Below are positions 7,938-15,979 of a stretch of 35,318 bases of DNA, piece after piece (the first letter of the stretch is position 1; each line of letters opens with the position of its first letter). The stretch lies in the NCBI GenBank assembly GCA_021463145.1, contig JAJTWZ010000003.1:1-35318 (forward strand), in the 5' to 3' direction. The notes under the pieces were generated by a model. It made no database searches. It was not told the DNA's origin and saw only the letters and a program-made list of their open reading frames with translations. The position numbers and the translations under genes were made by a program. The DNA is from Blastocatellia bacterium (GTDB lineage: Bacteria > Acidobacteriota > Blastocatellia > UBA7656 > JADIYM01).

Positions 7938-8912
7938 GTGAGAGATGGTCCGGCTTCGGTTGAGCGGTGCGTTCCAGGCGATCTCTGCCTGGTTACCACG
8001 TACTTCAACCCCGCCGGTTACGCGAAGAAGCGGCAGCGATACCTCGACTTCGCCACGCGCTGCCGGATAGCCGGGCTGCCCCTCTTCACGGTCGAGTGCG
8101 CATTCGGAGACACGCCTTTCGAGCTGCCGGCTTCGGCGCCGGTAATCCAGGTTCGCGCAAGAGACGCAATGTGGCAGAAGGAGAGGCTCTTCAACATTTC
8201 GCTGGCCCGCATCCCGGCCCGCTTCGAGAAGCTGGTCTGCCTCGACTTCGACGTAATCTTCGAGAACGCAAACTGGGCCGGGTGCACGTCCGCGCTTCTG
8301 GAGCAGGTTCCACTAGTTCAGCCTTTCGAGACTGCGATCTGGCTGCCGAAGGACGCCATCACCGACGATGGAAGCGGGCGCGTTCTTCCGGGGTTCGCAT
8401 CGCGATACGTTCAGAATCCAATGGTTGCTCGTGGTGGCGCCTTCGAGGCGCACGGAATGCCGGGATTCGCGTGGGCCGCTCGCCGTCAGTTGCTCGAGGA
8501 ACACGGCCACTATGACGCGTGCGTGATCGGGGGCGGCGATCATCTGATTGCTCACGCTGCGTGCGGAGATTGGTCGTCCGAGTGCTTCGACTGGAGTGTG
8601 GGCCTCGGCTCGCGTCAACACCTGCATTTCGAACGCTGGGCGAGGCGGTTCCACGCAGACGTCAAGGGGCGGATCGCTTTCGTGCCCGGCCGTCTTCTGC
8701 ACATCTGGCACGGATCGTGGGACAGCCGTCATTACACGTCGCGGCACCGCCATCTGAAGATCCACGACTTCGACCCAGACCTCGATATCGAAATCGACGG
8801 TAATGGATGCTGGGAGTGGTCGAGCGACAAGCCGGAACTTCATTCGGCCGTGGCGACGTACTTCGCGCTTCGGCTCGAGGATGGAGACGGCTCCACGGCC
8901 GAAGTCGCGTGA
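7938..8912 (+). CDS. GT-A-like glycosyltransferase family protein
   Basis: This 324-residue protein starts with GTG at 7938; a stop at 7923 in the same frame rules out a start upstream of it, and no ATG is near. After an N-terminal beta strand (LCLVTTYFNP) comes a stretch with MWQKERLFN, then LVCLDFDVIF with a D-F-D motif at 103-105, placed like the DxD metal/nucleotide-sugar site of GT-A enzymes. A later GFAWAARRQLL segment plus GGGDH (198-202) echoes the hG.awa.rr...GgeD region of GT2/GT7-type transferases. I do not recognise the exact family; donor and acceptor are unknown. It is first gene of a compact trio with a nucleotidyltransferase and an HPr-kinase-like protein, so it probably helps modify the same product. 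There is no membrane segment, so it should be cytoplasmic. Confidence 0.65.
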   Translation: MRDGPASVERCVPGDLCLVTTYFNPAGYAKKRQRYLDFATRCRIAGLPLFTVECAFGDTPFELPASAPVIQVRARDAMWQKERLFNISLARIPARFEKLVCLDFDVIFENANWAGCTSALLEQVPLVQPFETAIWLPKDAITDDGSGRVLPGFASRYVQNPMVARGGAFEAHGMPGFAWAARRQLLEEHGHYDACVIGGGDHLIAHAACGDWSSECFDWSVGLGSRQHLHFERWARRFHADVKGRIAFVPGRLLHIWHGSWDSRHYTSRHRHLKIHDFDPDLDIEIDGNGCWEWSSDKPELHSAVATYFALRLEDGDGSTAEVA

Positions 8913-8919
8913 CTGGCAC

Positions 8920-10098
8920 GTGAACGGGCAGTCGAAATACGGTGAGTTCGCGGCCAACTGCGCGGCGTTCGCGAGGCTGCTAAACGAGGGCGAATCCGCA
9001 GCGGCGGAGTCGTTCTCGCGCATCGCGCCGGAATCCATAGAGACATTCGTCGCCGCCAACAAACTCGAGTTTCACTTCGCCGGGCTCGCGCTCGAGTCCC
9101 CGCTCAGGCTGGCAATCGGACAAGCTCTGGCCGGCGGCTACGACGGCTATGCCGAACGGCAACGTGACAGGCAGGAGAGTCTTCTCGACGAGTTGTGGTT
9201 CCTCGCTGAGAGGCTGGAAGGTGCGGCTATTCCGTTCGTTCTGCTGAAGGGACTCTATTTCGCCGACGTCTTCTACGGTGGGCTCGAACGCCGGTTCTCT
9301 TGGGATCTGGATGTCCTGGTCAAGGCCGCCGACGCCGCAAGGGTCGATCGTCTGTTGCGGCGCAGCGGCTACTTCCGTCGCTCGGCCGTCCTGGGGTCTC
9401 GCGCACTTGCGGCCAGGTTCACGCATGCATTCGATTACGGCAACGCGCGACCCCGGTTCTCGGTGGACCTGCACTGGATGCTTTCGCGCCATCCGTCGTT
9501 CAGGGTCGACGAAGCCGCGATCTGGTCGAATCTGCGGTCCTGCACCTTGCTCGATCGCCGCTTCGCCGTGCTTTCGATCGAGTACGAGATCGTCTCGAAC
9601 GTTCTTTCGACGTTCCGCGACATTCAGCGTGGCGCGATCAGACTGCGAGCGCTGGTGGATCTGTACAAGGTGCTCGAGATCGCAGACGCGTCAATCGACT
9701 GGGGGGGCTTTCTGGACCGGCGCCGCGCGGAGCGAATCGGATTGATCTCGGTGAATGTCCTCTCGCTACTGCTCGACCTGTTCGACTGCCGGAAGCGGTT
9801 TTCCGGCGCTGCCAGACTGGTCGACTCCGTGCCGGAGATGCTCGTGCCATATCCCGGGGGACTCGCCGCGAATCTGTTCGAGCCTGGTGGGGCCAGTCTG
9901 AAGAACCGTGGATGGACGGCGGGTGCTTACGAATGCTCGCGCACGAGCGTGGCCGCGTGGTGGATGGTCTCGCTCCCGTTCCGTCTGGCGGTCTACCGAT
10001 CCGGGCGCCGTTATGCGAATTTCAAGCGGCGTATCCACGTGATTAAGAATCGGCTTCGCGGCGCCGAGCCGGTGCCAGTGGCGCGAAGGCGGCGGTAA
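8920..10098 (+). CDS. NTP_transf_5 nucleotidyltransferase family protein
   Basis: The protein has 392 residues from the GTG at 8920. An alternative ATG at 8881 would overlap the upstream gene by 32 nt, and neither start has a good ribosome binding site. The core IPFVLLKGLYFADVFY followed by RRFSWDLDVLVKA (residues 104-136) matches PF14907: an LLKG helix and a D-x-D metal pair on the following strand (D129, D131). The C-terminal part is mostly helical, with a basic tail. Family members are found with HPr-kinase-like proteins in RiPP and exopolysaccharide/exosortase loci, where they are thought to transfer a nucleotide or sugar-phosphate group; the reaction here is not known. The stop codon overlaps the next start by one base (TAATG), implying coupled translation with the kinase-like gene. 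Confidence 0.8.
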   Translation: MNGQSKYGEFAANCAAFARLLNEGESAAAESFSRIAPESIETFVAANKLEFHFAGLALESPLRLAIGQALAGGYDGYAERQRDRQESLLDELWFLAERLEGAAIPFVLLKGLYFADVFYGGLERRFSWDLDVLVKAADAARVDRLLRRSGYFRRSAVLGSRALAARFTHAFDYGNARPRFSVDLHWMLSRHPSFRVDEAAIWSNLRSCTLLDRRFAVLSIEYEIVSNVLSTFRDIQRGAIRLRALVDLYKVLEIADASIDWGGFLDRRRAERIGLISVNVLSLLLDLFDCRKRFSGAARLVDSVPEMLVPYPGGLAANLFEPGGASLKNRGWTAGAYECSRTSVAAWWMVSLPFRLAVYRSGRRYANFKRRIHVIKNRLRGAEPVPVARRRR

Positions 10099-11252
10099 TG
10101 ATCGAATCGGTTATGCCGACGGTGACTCTCGAGTTCGAAAGCCTGACAATACGCGCGCATTGCGGCACGCGAGCGAATCGCGAATGGCTGACCGAGTTTC
10201 TAGTTCCCGACTTCGTGGAGTCGAGTTCCGACTCCGTCGATTGCACTGTGAGGGTTGCGCTCGACGACGCACTTTACGCAGAAGCACTCGGCGAGGGCTG
10301 TCCGGCCGATGCTCCGCTTCTCGACTGCTTCGCGCTCGATAGCAGCGTGGTTCGGCTGCCGATTCTGCGCCGTGCGGGCACCGAGACGGTGGTCGCCGAT
10401 CTTCAGTTCGAGTCTATTTACCGGATCGACCCGGATCGCCGTCTCGTCACGATCATCTCGCACTCGGACAGCATTCGGGTACGAGCGTCGCTTCTGCGCG
10501 TGGTCCGGGAGTTCGCGATGAACGCAATGCACGGCCGAGGCCTTTTTCTGCACGCTTCCTCGATCGCGATGGGCGCCGACGGAGTTGCCTTCGCCGGCCG
10601 CCGGAGCGCGGGAAAGACGACTCTTCTCACGTATCTGCTCGGGCACGGCGTTGGCGCTTACCTCTCCAACGACCGCGTATTCGTGGCGGATCGCGATCCG
10701 GTGCCTGTTCTTCGAAACGTCCCTACAGTGGTCTCGGTCCGGCCCGGCACCCTGGAGTTGTGCGCGGGTTTCGGAGAACGGCTCTTCGGATCGGGGTACG
10801 CGACGTACCTGACGACTATCGTCGAGTCGGACAACGCCGGTCCGAGCGAAGTCAGGACTAATGCGTTCGGCAACTACTTCCTGAGTCCGGCCCAGTTTCG
10901 TTCGTTGTTCGGGGAGCCGCAGTCGACGAGCGCCACCGCGGCCGCGCTGGTCTATCCGGTCATCGACGAAACGACTCCTGCATTCCGGATTGAGCCGCTC
11001 ACGATCGAAGAGTCGATTTCGCGCGTGCAAGACGCTCTGCTCGGATCGGGGAGCTGGCGCAAGGGACCGGATGCGCTCGCTATCCCTGTTCACATACCTT
11101 CGCCATCGGACGAAGAGTTGGCCATCAGGGTCAGGCGGTTTTTCGAGCGCGTCCGGTGCTTCGAACTACGGCTTGGCAAGCGCGCTTACGAGAGCACGGT
11201 GCTTGCAGACGCAGTGAAAGCCCTCGCGACCCCCATTCGGCTCCAAGACTGA
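10098..11252 (+). CDS. HPr kinase/phosphorylase-like (HprK-related) protein
   Basis: This 384-residue protein starts at ATG 10098, overlapping the upstream TAA. Its N-terminal half (about 1-140) is divergent. The C-terminal half has RGLFLHASSI (147-156), the P-loop GRRSAGKTTLL (167-177) and LSNDRVFV (189-196), the arrangement of HPr kinase C-terminal domains. Catalytic-domain relatives without the HPr-sensing N-terminal domain phosphorylate small molecules or RiPP precursors (the lasso-peptide kinases ThcoK/PadeK) or accompany exosortase loci. No HPr or PTS gene is in the window, so catabolite control is unlikely. Together with the glycosyltransferase and nucleotidyltransferase upstream it forms a modification cassette. 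It ends 29 nt from the convergent peptidase gene. Confidence 0.8.
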   Translation: MIESVMPTVTLEFESLTIRAHCGTRANREWLTEFLVPDFVESSSDSVDCTVRVALDDALYAEALGEGCPADAPLLDCFALDSSVVRLPILRRAGTETVVADLQFESIYRIDPDRRLVTIISHSDSIRVRASLLRVVREFAMNAMHGRGLFLHASSIAMGADGVAFAGRRSAGKTTLLTYLLGHGVGAYLSNDRVFVADRDPVPVLRNVPTVVSVRPGTLELCAGFGERLFGSGYATYLTTIVESDNAGPSEVRTNAFGNYFLSPAQFRSLFGEPQSTSATAAALVYPVIDETTPAFRIEPLTIEESISRVQDALLGSGSWRKGPDALAIPVHIPSPSDEELAIRVRRFFERVRCFELRLGKRAYESTVLADAVKALATPIRLQD

Positions 11253-11281
11253 TTGTTGCAGGTCGCGAGGAGGCCGCCGGA

Positions 11282-12466
11282 TCAGAACTCGGCAAGCACG
11301 GGAATCAGGTGCGACTGGATCGGCTGTCCTGAGACGATGGCTTCTGTCTCGGTAAGGTAAACGTCTACTTCGGACCGGATGCCGAACTTCCCGGGCAGGT
11401 AAACACCGGGTTCGATAGAGAAGCAGGTGTTCGGCACCAATCGCCGCTCGTCGCGCGTCTCGAGGTTGTCGATGTTCGCGCCGTTGCCGTGGACCATTTC
11501 GTGGATGTTGTGACCGGTCCTGTGGATGAAGTAGTCGCCGAATCCTTCGGCCGAAATCGACGCGCGAGTCGCATTGTCGACTTCCCAGCCGAAAACCGTC
11601 TCACCGGCGGCAACGCGCTGCTGAACGAACGAGATGCCCGCATCTCTACCGCCGCTCACGACCTCGAACACACGGGCGTGCTCGTCAGGAACGTGATCGT
11701 CCATGAAGCAGGTCCACGTGATGTCGAAATAGACGGCGTGCGGCTTGTCGAGCTTCGCCCAAAGATCGGTGAGAAGCAGTTCGCCGCGCCTGAGAGGCGC
11801 AGAACCCAACTCGGGCGGCGAGTAGTGCGGCATCGCGCTGTTCGGGCCAACCGCAACGATTGGCGGGTGATCCGTCACGAGATTGGCCTTCGAGTAGAGG
11901 CCCATCATGAAGTCCTGAATCTCGCGCTCGACGGTGGGGACCCCGTCGCGGATCCGCCGCGCGACTTCCGCATATGTAGTATCGACGATCTGACGCATCG
12001 CTACGGCCGCGTCGAGGTGACTCTGGAGTTGCTCCGGACGCATCACCGCCTCGAACTGCTGGACGAGATCCGCCGAGCTGACGACCTCGGTACCAAACGA
12101 CCGGATCAGCTCTACCGTGCCAGCGTCGACGCGCGAAATGTAGGGAATGGCGTTCATCGGCGAGTACTGCATGGCGACACGGCCAGCACCGGCAAGAGTC
12201 TCCCTGACGTGGCCGTGCAACTGCTCCCAGGGCAGGTAGACCTTTTTCACTCCGGGCAGGGAATCGAGGGCCTCGCGCTCGATGGAATGCACGATCCTGG
12301 TCGCCTCTCCCTTCGCGGGAATGTAGTAGAACCAGCGCCGCGTGGCGTGGCCCTCGTGCAGTCCAAGCACGTTCGTCGCGATTGGATCCGACCCTCGGAA
12401 GCTGTAGAAGAGCCACCCATCGAGCTCGCGCTGCCTTAGTGCGTCCTGAATGTTCGTAATGTCCAT
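11282..12466 (-). CDS. M24 family metallopeptidase (Xaa-Pro aminopeptidase-like)
   Basis: This 394-residue protein has a creatinase-type N-terminal domain and a C-terminal pita-bread fold. All five metal ligands expected for the family are visible: Asp in LLTDLWAK, Asp in YFDITWT, His in HRTGHNIHEMVHG, Glu in FSIEPGVYL and Glu in IRSEVDVYLTE. Family members remove an N-terminal residue before proline or cleave related imido bonds, using two Mn or Co ions in the cytoplasm. The start ATG at 12466 has AAGGGA close upstream. It lies 39 nt downstream of the M20 peptidase gene on the same strand, and the pair probably forms a peptide-degradation operon. Exact specificity (PepP versus dipeptidase) cannot be read from sequence. 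Confidence 0.88.
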   Translation of the reverse strand: MDITNIQDALRQRELDGWLFYSFRGSDPIATNVLGLHEGHATRRWFYYIPAKGEATRIVHSIEREALDSLPGVKKVYLPWEQLHGHVRETLAGAGRVAMQYSPMNAIPYISRVDAGTVELIRSFGTEVVSSADLVQQFEAVMRPEQLQSHLDAAVAMRQIVDTTYAEVARRIRDGVPTVEREIQDFMMGLYSKANLVTDHPPIVAVGPNSAMPHYSPPELGSAPLRRGELLLTDLWAKLDKPHAVYFDITWTCFMDDHVPDEHARVFEVVSGGRDAGISFVQQRVAAGETVFGWEVDNATRASISAEGFGDYFIHRTGHNIHEMVHGNGANIDNLETRDERRLVPNTCFSIEPGVYLPGKFGIRSEVDVYLTETEAIVSGQPIQSHLIPVLAEF

Positions 12467-12505
12467 ATTCCCTTGGGATGCCCCTTCAAATTTCCACTAT
12501 GGCGG

Positions 12506-13663
12506 TCAGCGGGTCAGGTTGGCGTTGAGCCTGAGTATTTCGAGGACGACTTCGGCCGACCGGTACATGTCCTTCACGTCGAGCCACTCCTTCACGGTGT
12601 GGATGGCCTGCATTCCCGTGCCAAGGTTGGCGACTTCCAATCCTCGCCGATTGAACACGTTGGCGTCGCAGCCGCCGCCAGTGGCGAGGGTCTGGACCTG
12701 CTGGTTCAGATTCGTTGCGGCCTGCATAACCAGTTGGACGATTGTCGAGTCGTCTGCAACGTTCATGGAATGGTATTCACGGGTAATGTTCTCTTCGACG
12801 CGAGCCGTGACCGACACGCCGTCGACCACGACGGTGTGGCGGGCAGCGGCGTCGTGCAGAGCCTTGCGCATGTGTTCGGTCTGCGCGTCCAGCTTGGCCG
12901 AATCGTGGCTTCGGGCTTCCGCCTTCAGCACGACCTGGTTCGGAACGATGTTCGTGGCGGCGCCGCCCTGCACTACACCAATGTTAGCCGTGGTTTCGAA
13001 GTCGATACGTCCGAGCTTCATAGCGGAAATCGCCTCGGCAGCGACCTGTATGGCGGAAATACCGTTTTCGGGGCAGACGCCGGCGTGCGCTTCGAGCCCG
13101 TAGATCGTGTATTCCATATGATCGGCCGACGGCGCGCGCGTGAACAGATATCCGACGTCATCGCTGTCGAGCACCAGGCCGTACTTCGATCGCAAGCTCG
13201 CCATATCCAGATGTTTGGCGCCGAGCAGCCCGACTTCCTCGCAAATAGTGAACACCGCGTCGATGTTCGAATGCGGGATGCTGTTTTCCTTTAGGGTGCG
13301 CAGGCACTCGACGATGATCGCGCAGCCCGACTTGTCGTCACCCCCAAGTACCGTGGTGCCGTCAGTCCGGATGATGTCTCCGTCGATGACCGGCTTTACT
13401 CCCTTTCCAGGGACGACGGTATCCATGTGCGCGGCAAGGAAGATCGCCGGGGCATCCGGCACCGTGCCGTTGATCCTTGCAATCACGTTGCCGGTGTCGC
13501 CGCCAACGGCTTCTCCGGCGCCATCGACCGACACCTCGATGCCAAGGGCTTCGAGATCGGCTCGGATGCGTGCCGCCACAAGACCTTCTTCTCTTGAATG
13601 GCTGTCGATCTGCACGAGATCGAGGAGGTACTGACGGAGGCGCTCACGGTTGATCTGCGTCAT
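12506..13663 (-). CDS. M20 family metallopeptidase, PepT-like aminopeptidase
   Basis: This 385-residue protein starts at ATG 13663 (MTQINRERLRQYLLDLVQID), with AAAGGA rather far upstream; a TTG at 13699 is a less likely start. Metal-site motifs are AAHMDTV (His79, Asp81), LGGDDKSG (Asp109), CEEVGLLG (catalytic Glu142, metal Glu143), DSDD near 166, and a late His in GMQAIHTVKEWLDV. A dimerisation lid domain lies between about 175 and 290. This pattern fits PepT-like tripeptidases and the M20 'PepT-like' group, which trim short peptides in the cytoplasm. It is upstream partner of the M24 peptidase. Substrate range is inferred only. Confidence 0.88.
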   Translation of the reverse strand: MTQINRERLRQYLLDLVQIDSHSREEGLVAARIRADLEALGIEVSVDGAGEAVGGDTGNVIARINGTVPDAPAIFLAAHMDTVVPGKGVKPVIDGDIIRTDGTTVLGGDDKSGCAIIVECLRTLKENSIPHSNIDAVFTICEEVGLLGAKHLDMASLRSKYGLVLDSDDVGYLFTRAPSADHMEYTIYGLEAHAGVCPENGISAIQVAAEAISAMKLGRIDFETTANIGVVQGGAATNIVPNQVVLKAEARSHDSAKLDAQTEHMRKALHDAAARHTVVVDGVSVTARVEENITREYHSMNVADDSTIVQLVMQAATNLNQQVQTLATGGGCDANVFNRRGLEVANLGTGMQAIHTVKEWLDVKDMYRSAEVVLEILRLNANLTR

Positions 13664-13879
13664 TGCTCGGTGACCAGAATCCTTTTGAGTGTCTAGCAAT
13701 TACGTTGGGGTTGAGGCGAGGGCAAATGCTATGCGCCGCCTCCGGTGCTGTCAATGCGGGGCGCAACAAAGTGGCGAAACGCCACTAAAGATCGTCCGAG
13801 TTCGGCCGATACTTCACTTGAGACAGGAACACATCGCTCGCAATCGAGCGCCGGCGGCTAATTGAAGGGGGAAGCCTCA

Positions 13880-14077
13880 ATGCGTCGGGCCACATTGCTT
13901 TACAGATCGGGACCACTGCGGAAATGCCGGAATCGGGCCGTTGTTGCTACGCCGATATTTTGCTTCTACAATCGCGCCCAGCTTCGGTTCACGCCGGATT
14001 CGTTCTCGAAACTCTCAGATTCGATTCACCAGGTCACGACGGTTGGGGCGCAGTATCCGCATGAGTGCGGAGACTGA
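13880..14077 (+). other. Small open frame of uncertain status (65 codons)
   Basis: ATG at 13880 is preceded by AGGGGG at 8-nt spacing, a respectable ribosome binding site. The product (MRRATLLYRSGPL...) is basic and matches nothing I recognise. It overlaps the putative promoter of the downstream lipoprotein gene, which argues against a conserved protein. The rest of the 450-nt gap (13664-14113) shows no other gene. Confidence 0.15.
13944..13972 (+). promoter_or_regulatory. Putative sigma-70 promoter of the oligopeptide-binding lipoprotein gene
   Basis: TTGCTA (13944-13949), a 17-nt spacer and TACAAT (13967-13972) form a good sigma-70-like match in a locally AT-richer patch. Transcription would start near 13979, leaving a 5' leader of about 135 nt. 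Confidence 0.45.
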
Positions 14078-14113
14078 CCGTTTGTCGATTTTCAGCGCCT
14101 GCGAGGATGAACA

Positions 14114-15889
14114 ATGACTGACATTCGAACTTCCGCCGTCAAACGGTTGGCCGCCGCCGCGGTGCTCGGCTGTTTAGTGTCGGCCTGCGGTTCTACGCCT
14201 GGAATCCAGGCCGAGAAGCGCGAACCGATCCCCATTCCGCAGTCCGCACTGACCGTTCAGGGGCAGCCCGGCACCTTCGGCGGTACGCTGACGGTTGCAA
14301 TCGATGGCGAGCTTTCGACCTTCAATCCCTACTACGGGTCGGATGCGGCTACGCGAGAGGTTCTGAGTCAACTGTATTCACCCCTGATCGGCCTCAATCC
14401 GGTAACTGGCAAGATCCTTCCCCAGGAAGGCCTGGCGCAGTCGTTCGAAGCGAATGGCCGAAAGGTAACGATTCGCCTTCGGGACGGACTGTTCTTCTCC
14501 AGCGGGAAGAACATCACCGCCGACGATGTGCTGTATTCGTTCAAGGTGGCCCTCGACGAGGATGTTCGCGCGCCGATATCGGACATGCTTCGTGTCAGCG
14601 GACGCCTGCCCGATGTCAAGAAGGTCGACAATCTGACCGTCGAGCTCGAGTTTTCCGAATCGTACCCGGCCATTGGCTACGTGCTTTCCCAGATGCCGGT
14701 CATCTCGGCCGGGCCGGATCCGCAGGCTCTAATGGACAAGGGGCGCTTCGAGGAGGCCCTGAACATCGACACGGCTCCGGCGAACATCGCGAGCTCGGGC
14801 CCCTTCGTCGTGAGCGAGGTGCAGAAGGGCAAGGAAATCAAACTCAAGTACAATCCGCACTACTGGAAGGTCGATTCCCAGAGCCTGCGGCTTCCTTACC
14901 TCGACTACATCGTTTACCGGTTCGGACTCGCCGACGAAGAGATCGTCAAGGGCCTCGAGACCAACCAGATCAATCTCACGTCGGCAATCGACCCGAAGCG
15001 CTTTGCCGGTCTGGGCGAAGGCGGTGCGACTTACCTGACAGTAGATCTCGGGGTCGGCTACGGAACGTGGCAGCTCTTCGGTCAACTCGATCACAAGAGG
15101 TCTGCCGACAAGGCCAAGACCGGGTGGTTGCTCAACGTTAATTTCCGCCAGTTCCTGTCGCGAATCGTCGATCGCGATGCGATAGTCCGGGACGTTTTCG
15201 CGGGGAAGGCAAAACCCGCCTACGGGCTGGTGACGGCCGCGAACGCTTCGTGGAACAACGATGGCATCAAGAAGTTCCCGTTCGACGCGACCGCGGCACT
15301 TACAGGTCTCGGCGCGGACTTCCACGTCGCGGAGCGGGACGGAAAGCCGCAACTCCTCGACATCGTCGACCGGGTAGTGAAGTTCAATCTCTACTACCCT
15401 AAGAACGACGAAGCCGAGGCCATACAACAGATAATCGTCGATCAGCTTGCGAAGGCCGGCGTACCGGTCAAGGCCGTCGCGGTCGAATCGAGCAAGCTGT
15501 TGTCGCAGTACATCGTTCCCGGCAAGTTCGAACTCGTCCTGTGGAAGATGGACCGCTTCGGCCCGGATCCGATCTCGTACATGCCTGCCCTTATGCAGGA
15601 CGGCACAATGCACTTCTATATGAACACTCCGGCGGGGACGCTCAGCTCGCTGGATTTCGAGGTAACGGTCGGACGCCTGATGCGCGCCCAGCAGGACAAG
15701 GTGCTCGACGCCGAACGGCAGAAAGAATTCAACGAGGTCCAGAAGGTCTGGGCCGAAGGGCAGCCGGTGACATACATTGTCTCGGAGAACGTGCTGGTGG
15801 CCCACGACAGTCGTCTGGGGAATTTTCAGCCGGTGACGACGGTTCCGTTCGCCACCTGGAACTCGGAACTGCTTTTCTTCCGAAGGTGA
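14114..15889 (+). CDS. Oligopeptide/dipeptide-type ABC transporter substrate-binding lipoprotein
   Basis: This 591-residue protein has a lipoprotein signal (RLAAAAVLGCLVSAC, lipid-anchored Cys25) and then a family 5 solute-binding fold. The entry segment GGTLTVAIDGELSTFNPYYG, RLRDGLFFSSGKNITADDVLYSF and SSGPFVVSEVQKGKEIKLKYNPHYW parts are diagnostic of SBP_bac_5 (DppA/OppA type). Length is in the usual range. In a Gram-negative cell it would be membrane-anchored and face the periplasm, binding peptides or similar ligands. No permease or ATPase genes are adjacent, so it is an orphan binding protein that must share a distant transporter or act as a sensor. It has its own candidate promoter at 13944-13972. 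Confidence 0.9.
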   Translation: MTDIRTSAVKRLAAAAVLGCLVSACGSTPGIQAEKREPIPIPQSALTVQGQPGTFGGTLTVAIDGELSTFNPYYGSDAATREVLSQLYSPLIGLNPVTGKILPQEGLAQSFEANGRKVTIRLRDGLFFSSGKNITADDVLYSFKVALDEDVRAPISDMLRVSGRLPDVKKVDNLTVELEFSESYPAIGYVLSQMPVISAGPDPQALMDKGRFEEALNIDTAPANIASSGPFVVSEVQKGKEIKLKYNPHYWKVDSQSLRLPYLDYIVYRFGLADEEIVKGLETNQINLTSAIDPKRFAGLGEGGATYLTVDLGVGYGTWQLFGQLDHKRSADKAKTGWLLNVNFRQFLSRIVDRDAIVRDVFAGKAKPAYGLVTAANASWNNDGIKKFPFDATAALTGLGADFHVAERDGKPQLLDIVDRVVKFNLYYPKNDEAEAIQQIIVDQLAKAGVPVKAVAVESSKLLSQYIVPGKFELVLWKMDRFGPDPISYMPALMQDGTMHFYMNTPAGTLSSLDFEVTVGRLMRAQQDKVLDAERQKEFNEVQKVWAEGQPVTYIVSENVLVAHDSRLGNFQPVTTVPFATWNSELLFFRR

Positions 15890-15938
15890 TCGTCTGAAAG
15901 AGTCGTCTCTCGGGGCGCGTACCGGGTAGGATTCAGTT

Positions 15939-15967
15939 CCACACGATGCGCGCCTCGTCGCGTGTGG
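15939..15967. repeat. Inverted repeat upstream of the NudB-FolP gene
   Basis: CCACACG (15939-15945) and CGTGTGG (15961-15967) form a perfect 7-bp inverted repeat with a 15-nt loop, ending 12 nt before the ATG at 15980. It could terminate the upstream transcript weakly or fold near the ribosome entry site. No T-run follows. Confidence 0.35.
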
Positions 15968-15979
15968 GCTGGCCTTCCG

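Noticed and set aside
7861-7941. A 26-codon frame just before the glycosyltransferase gene, considered as a RiPP precursor for the cassette.
   Set aside because: It lacks a ribosome binding site, and its Arg/Lys/Pro-rich product has no leader/core pattern. The overlap with the GTG start is probably chance.
10098-11252. A genuine HPr kinase controlling carbon catabolite repression.
   Set aside because: There are no PTS or HPr genes nearby, the N-terminal half is divergent, and the operon context points to product modification.
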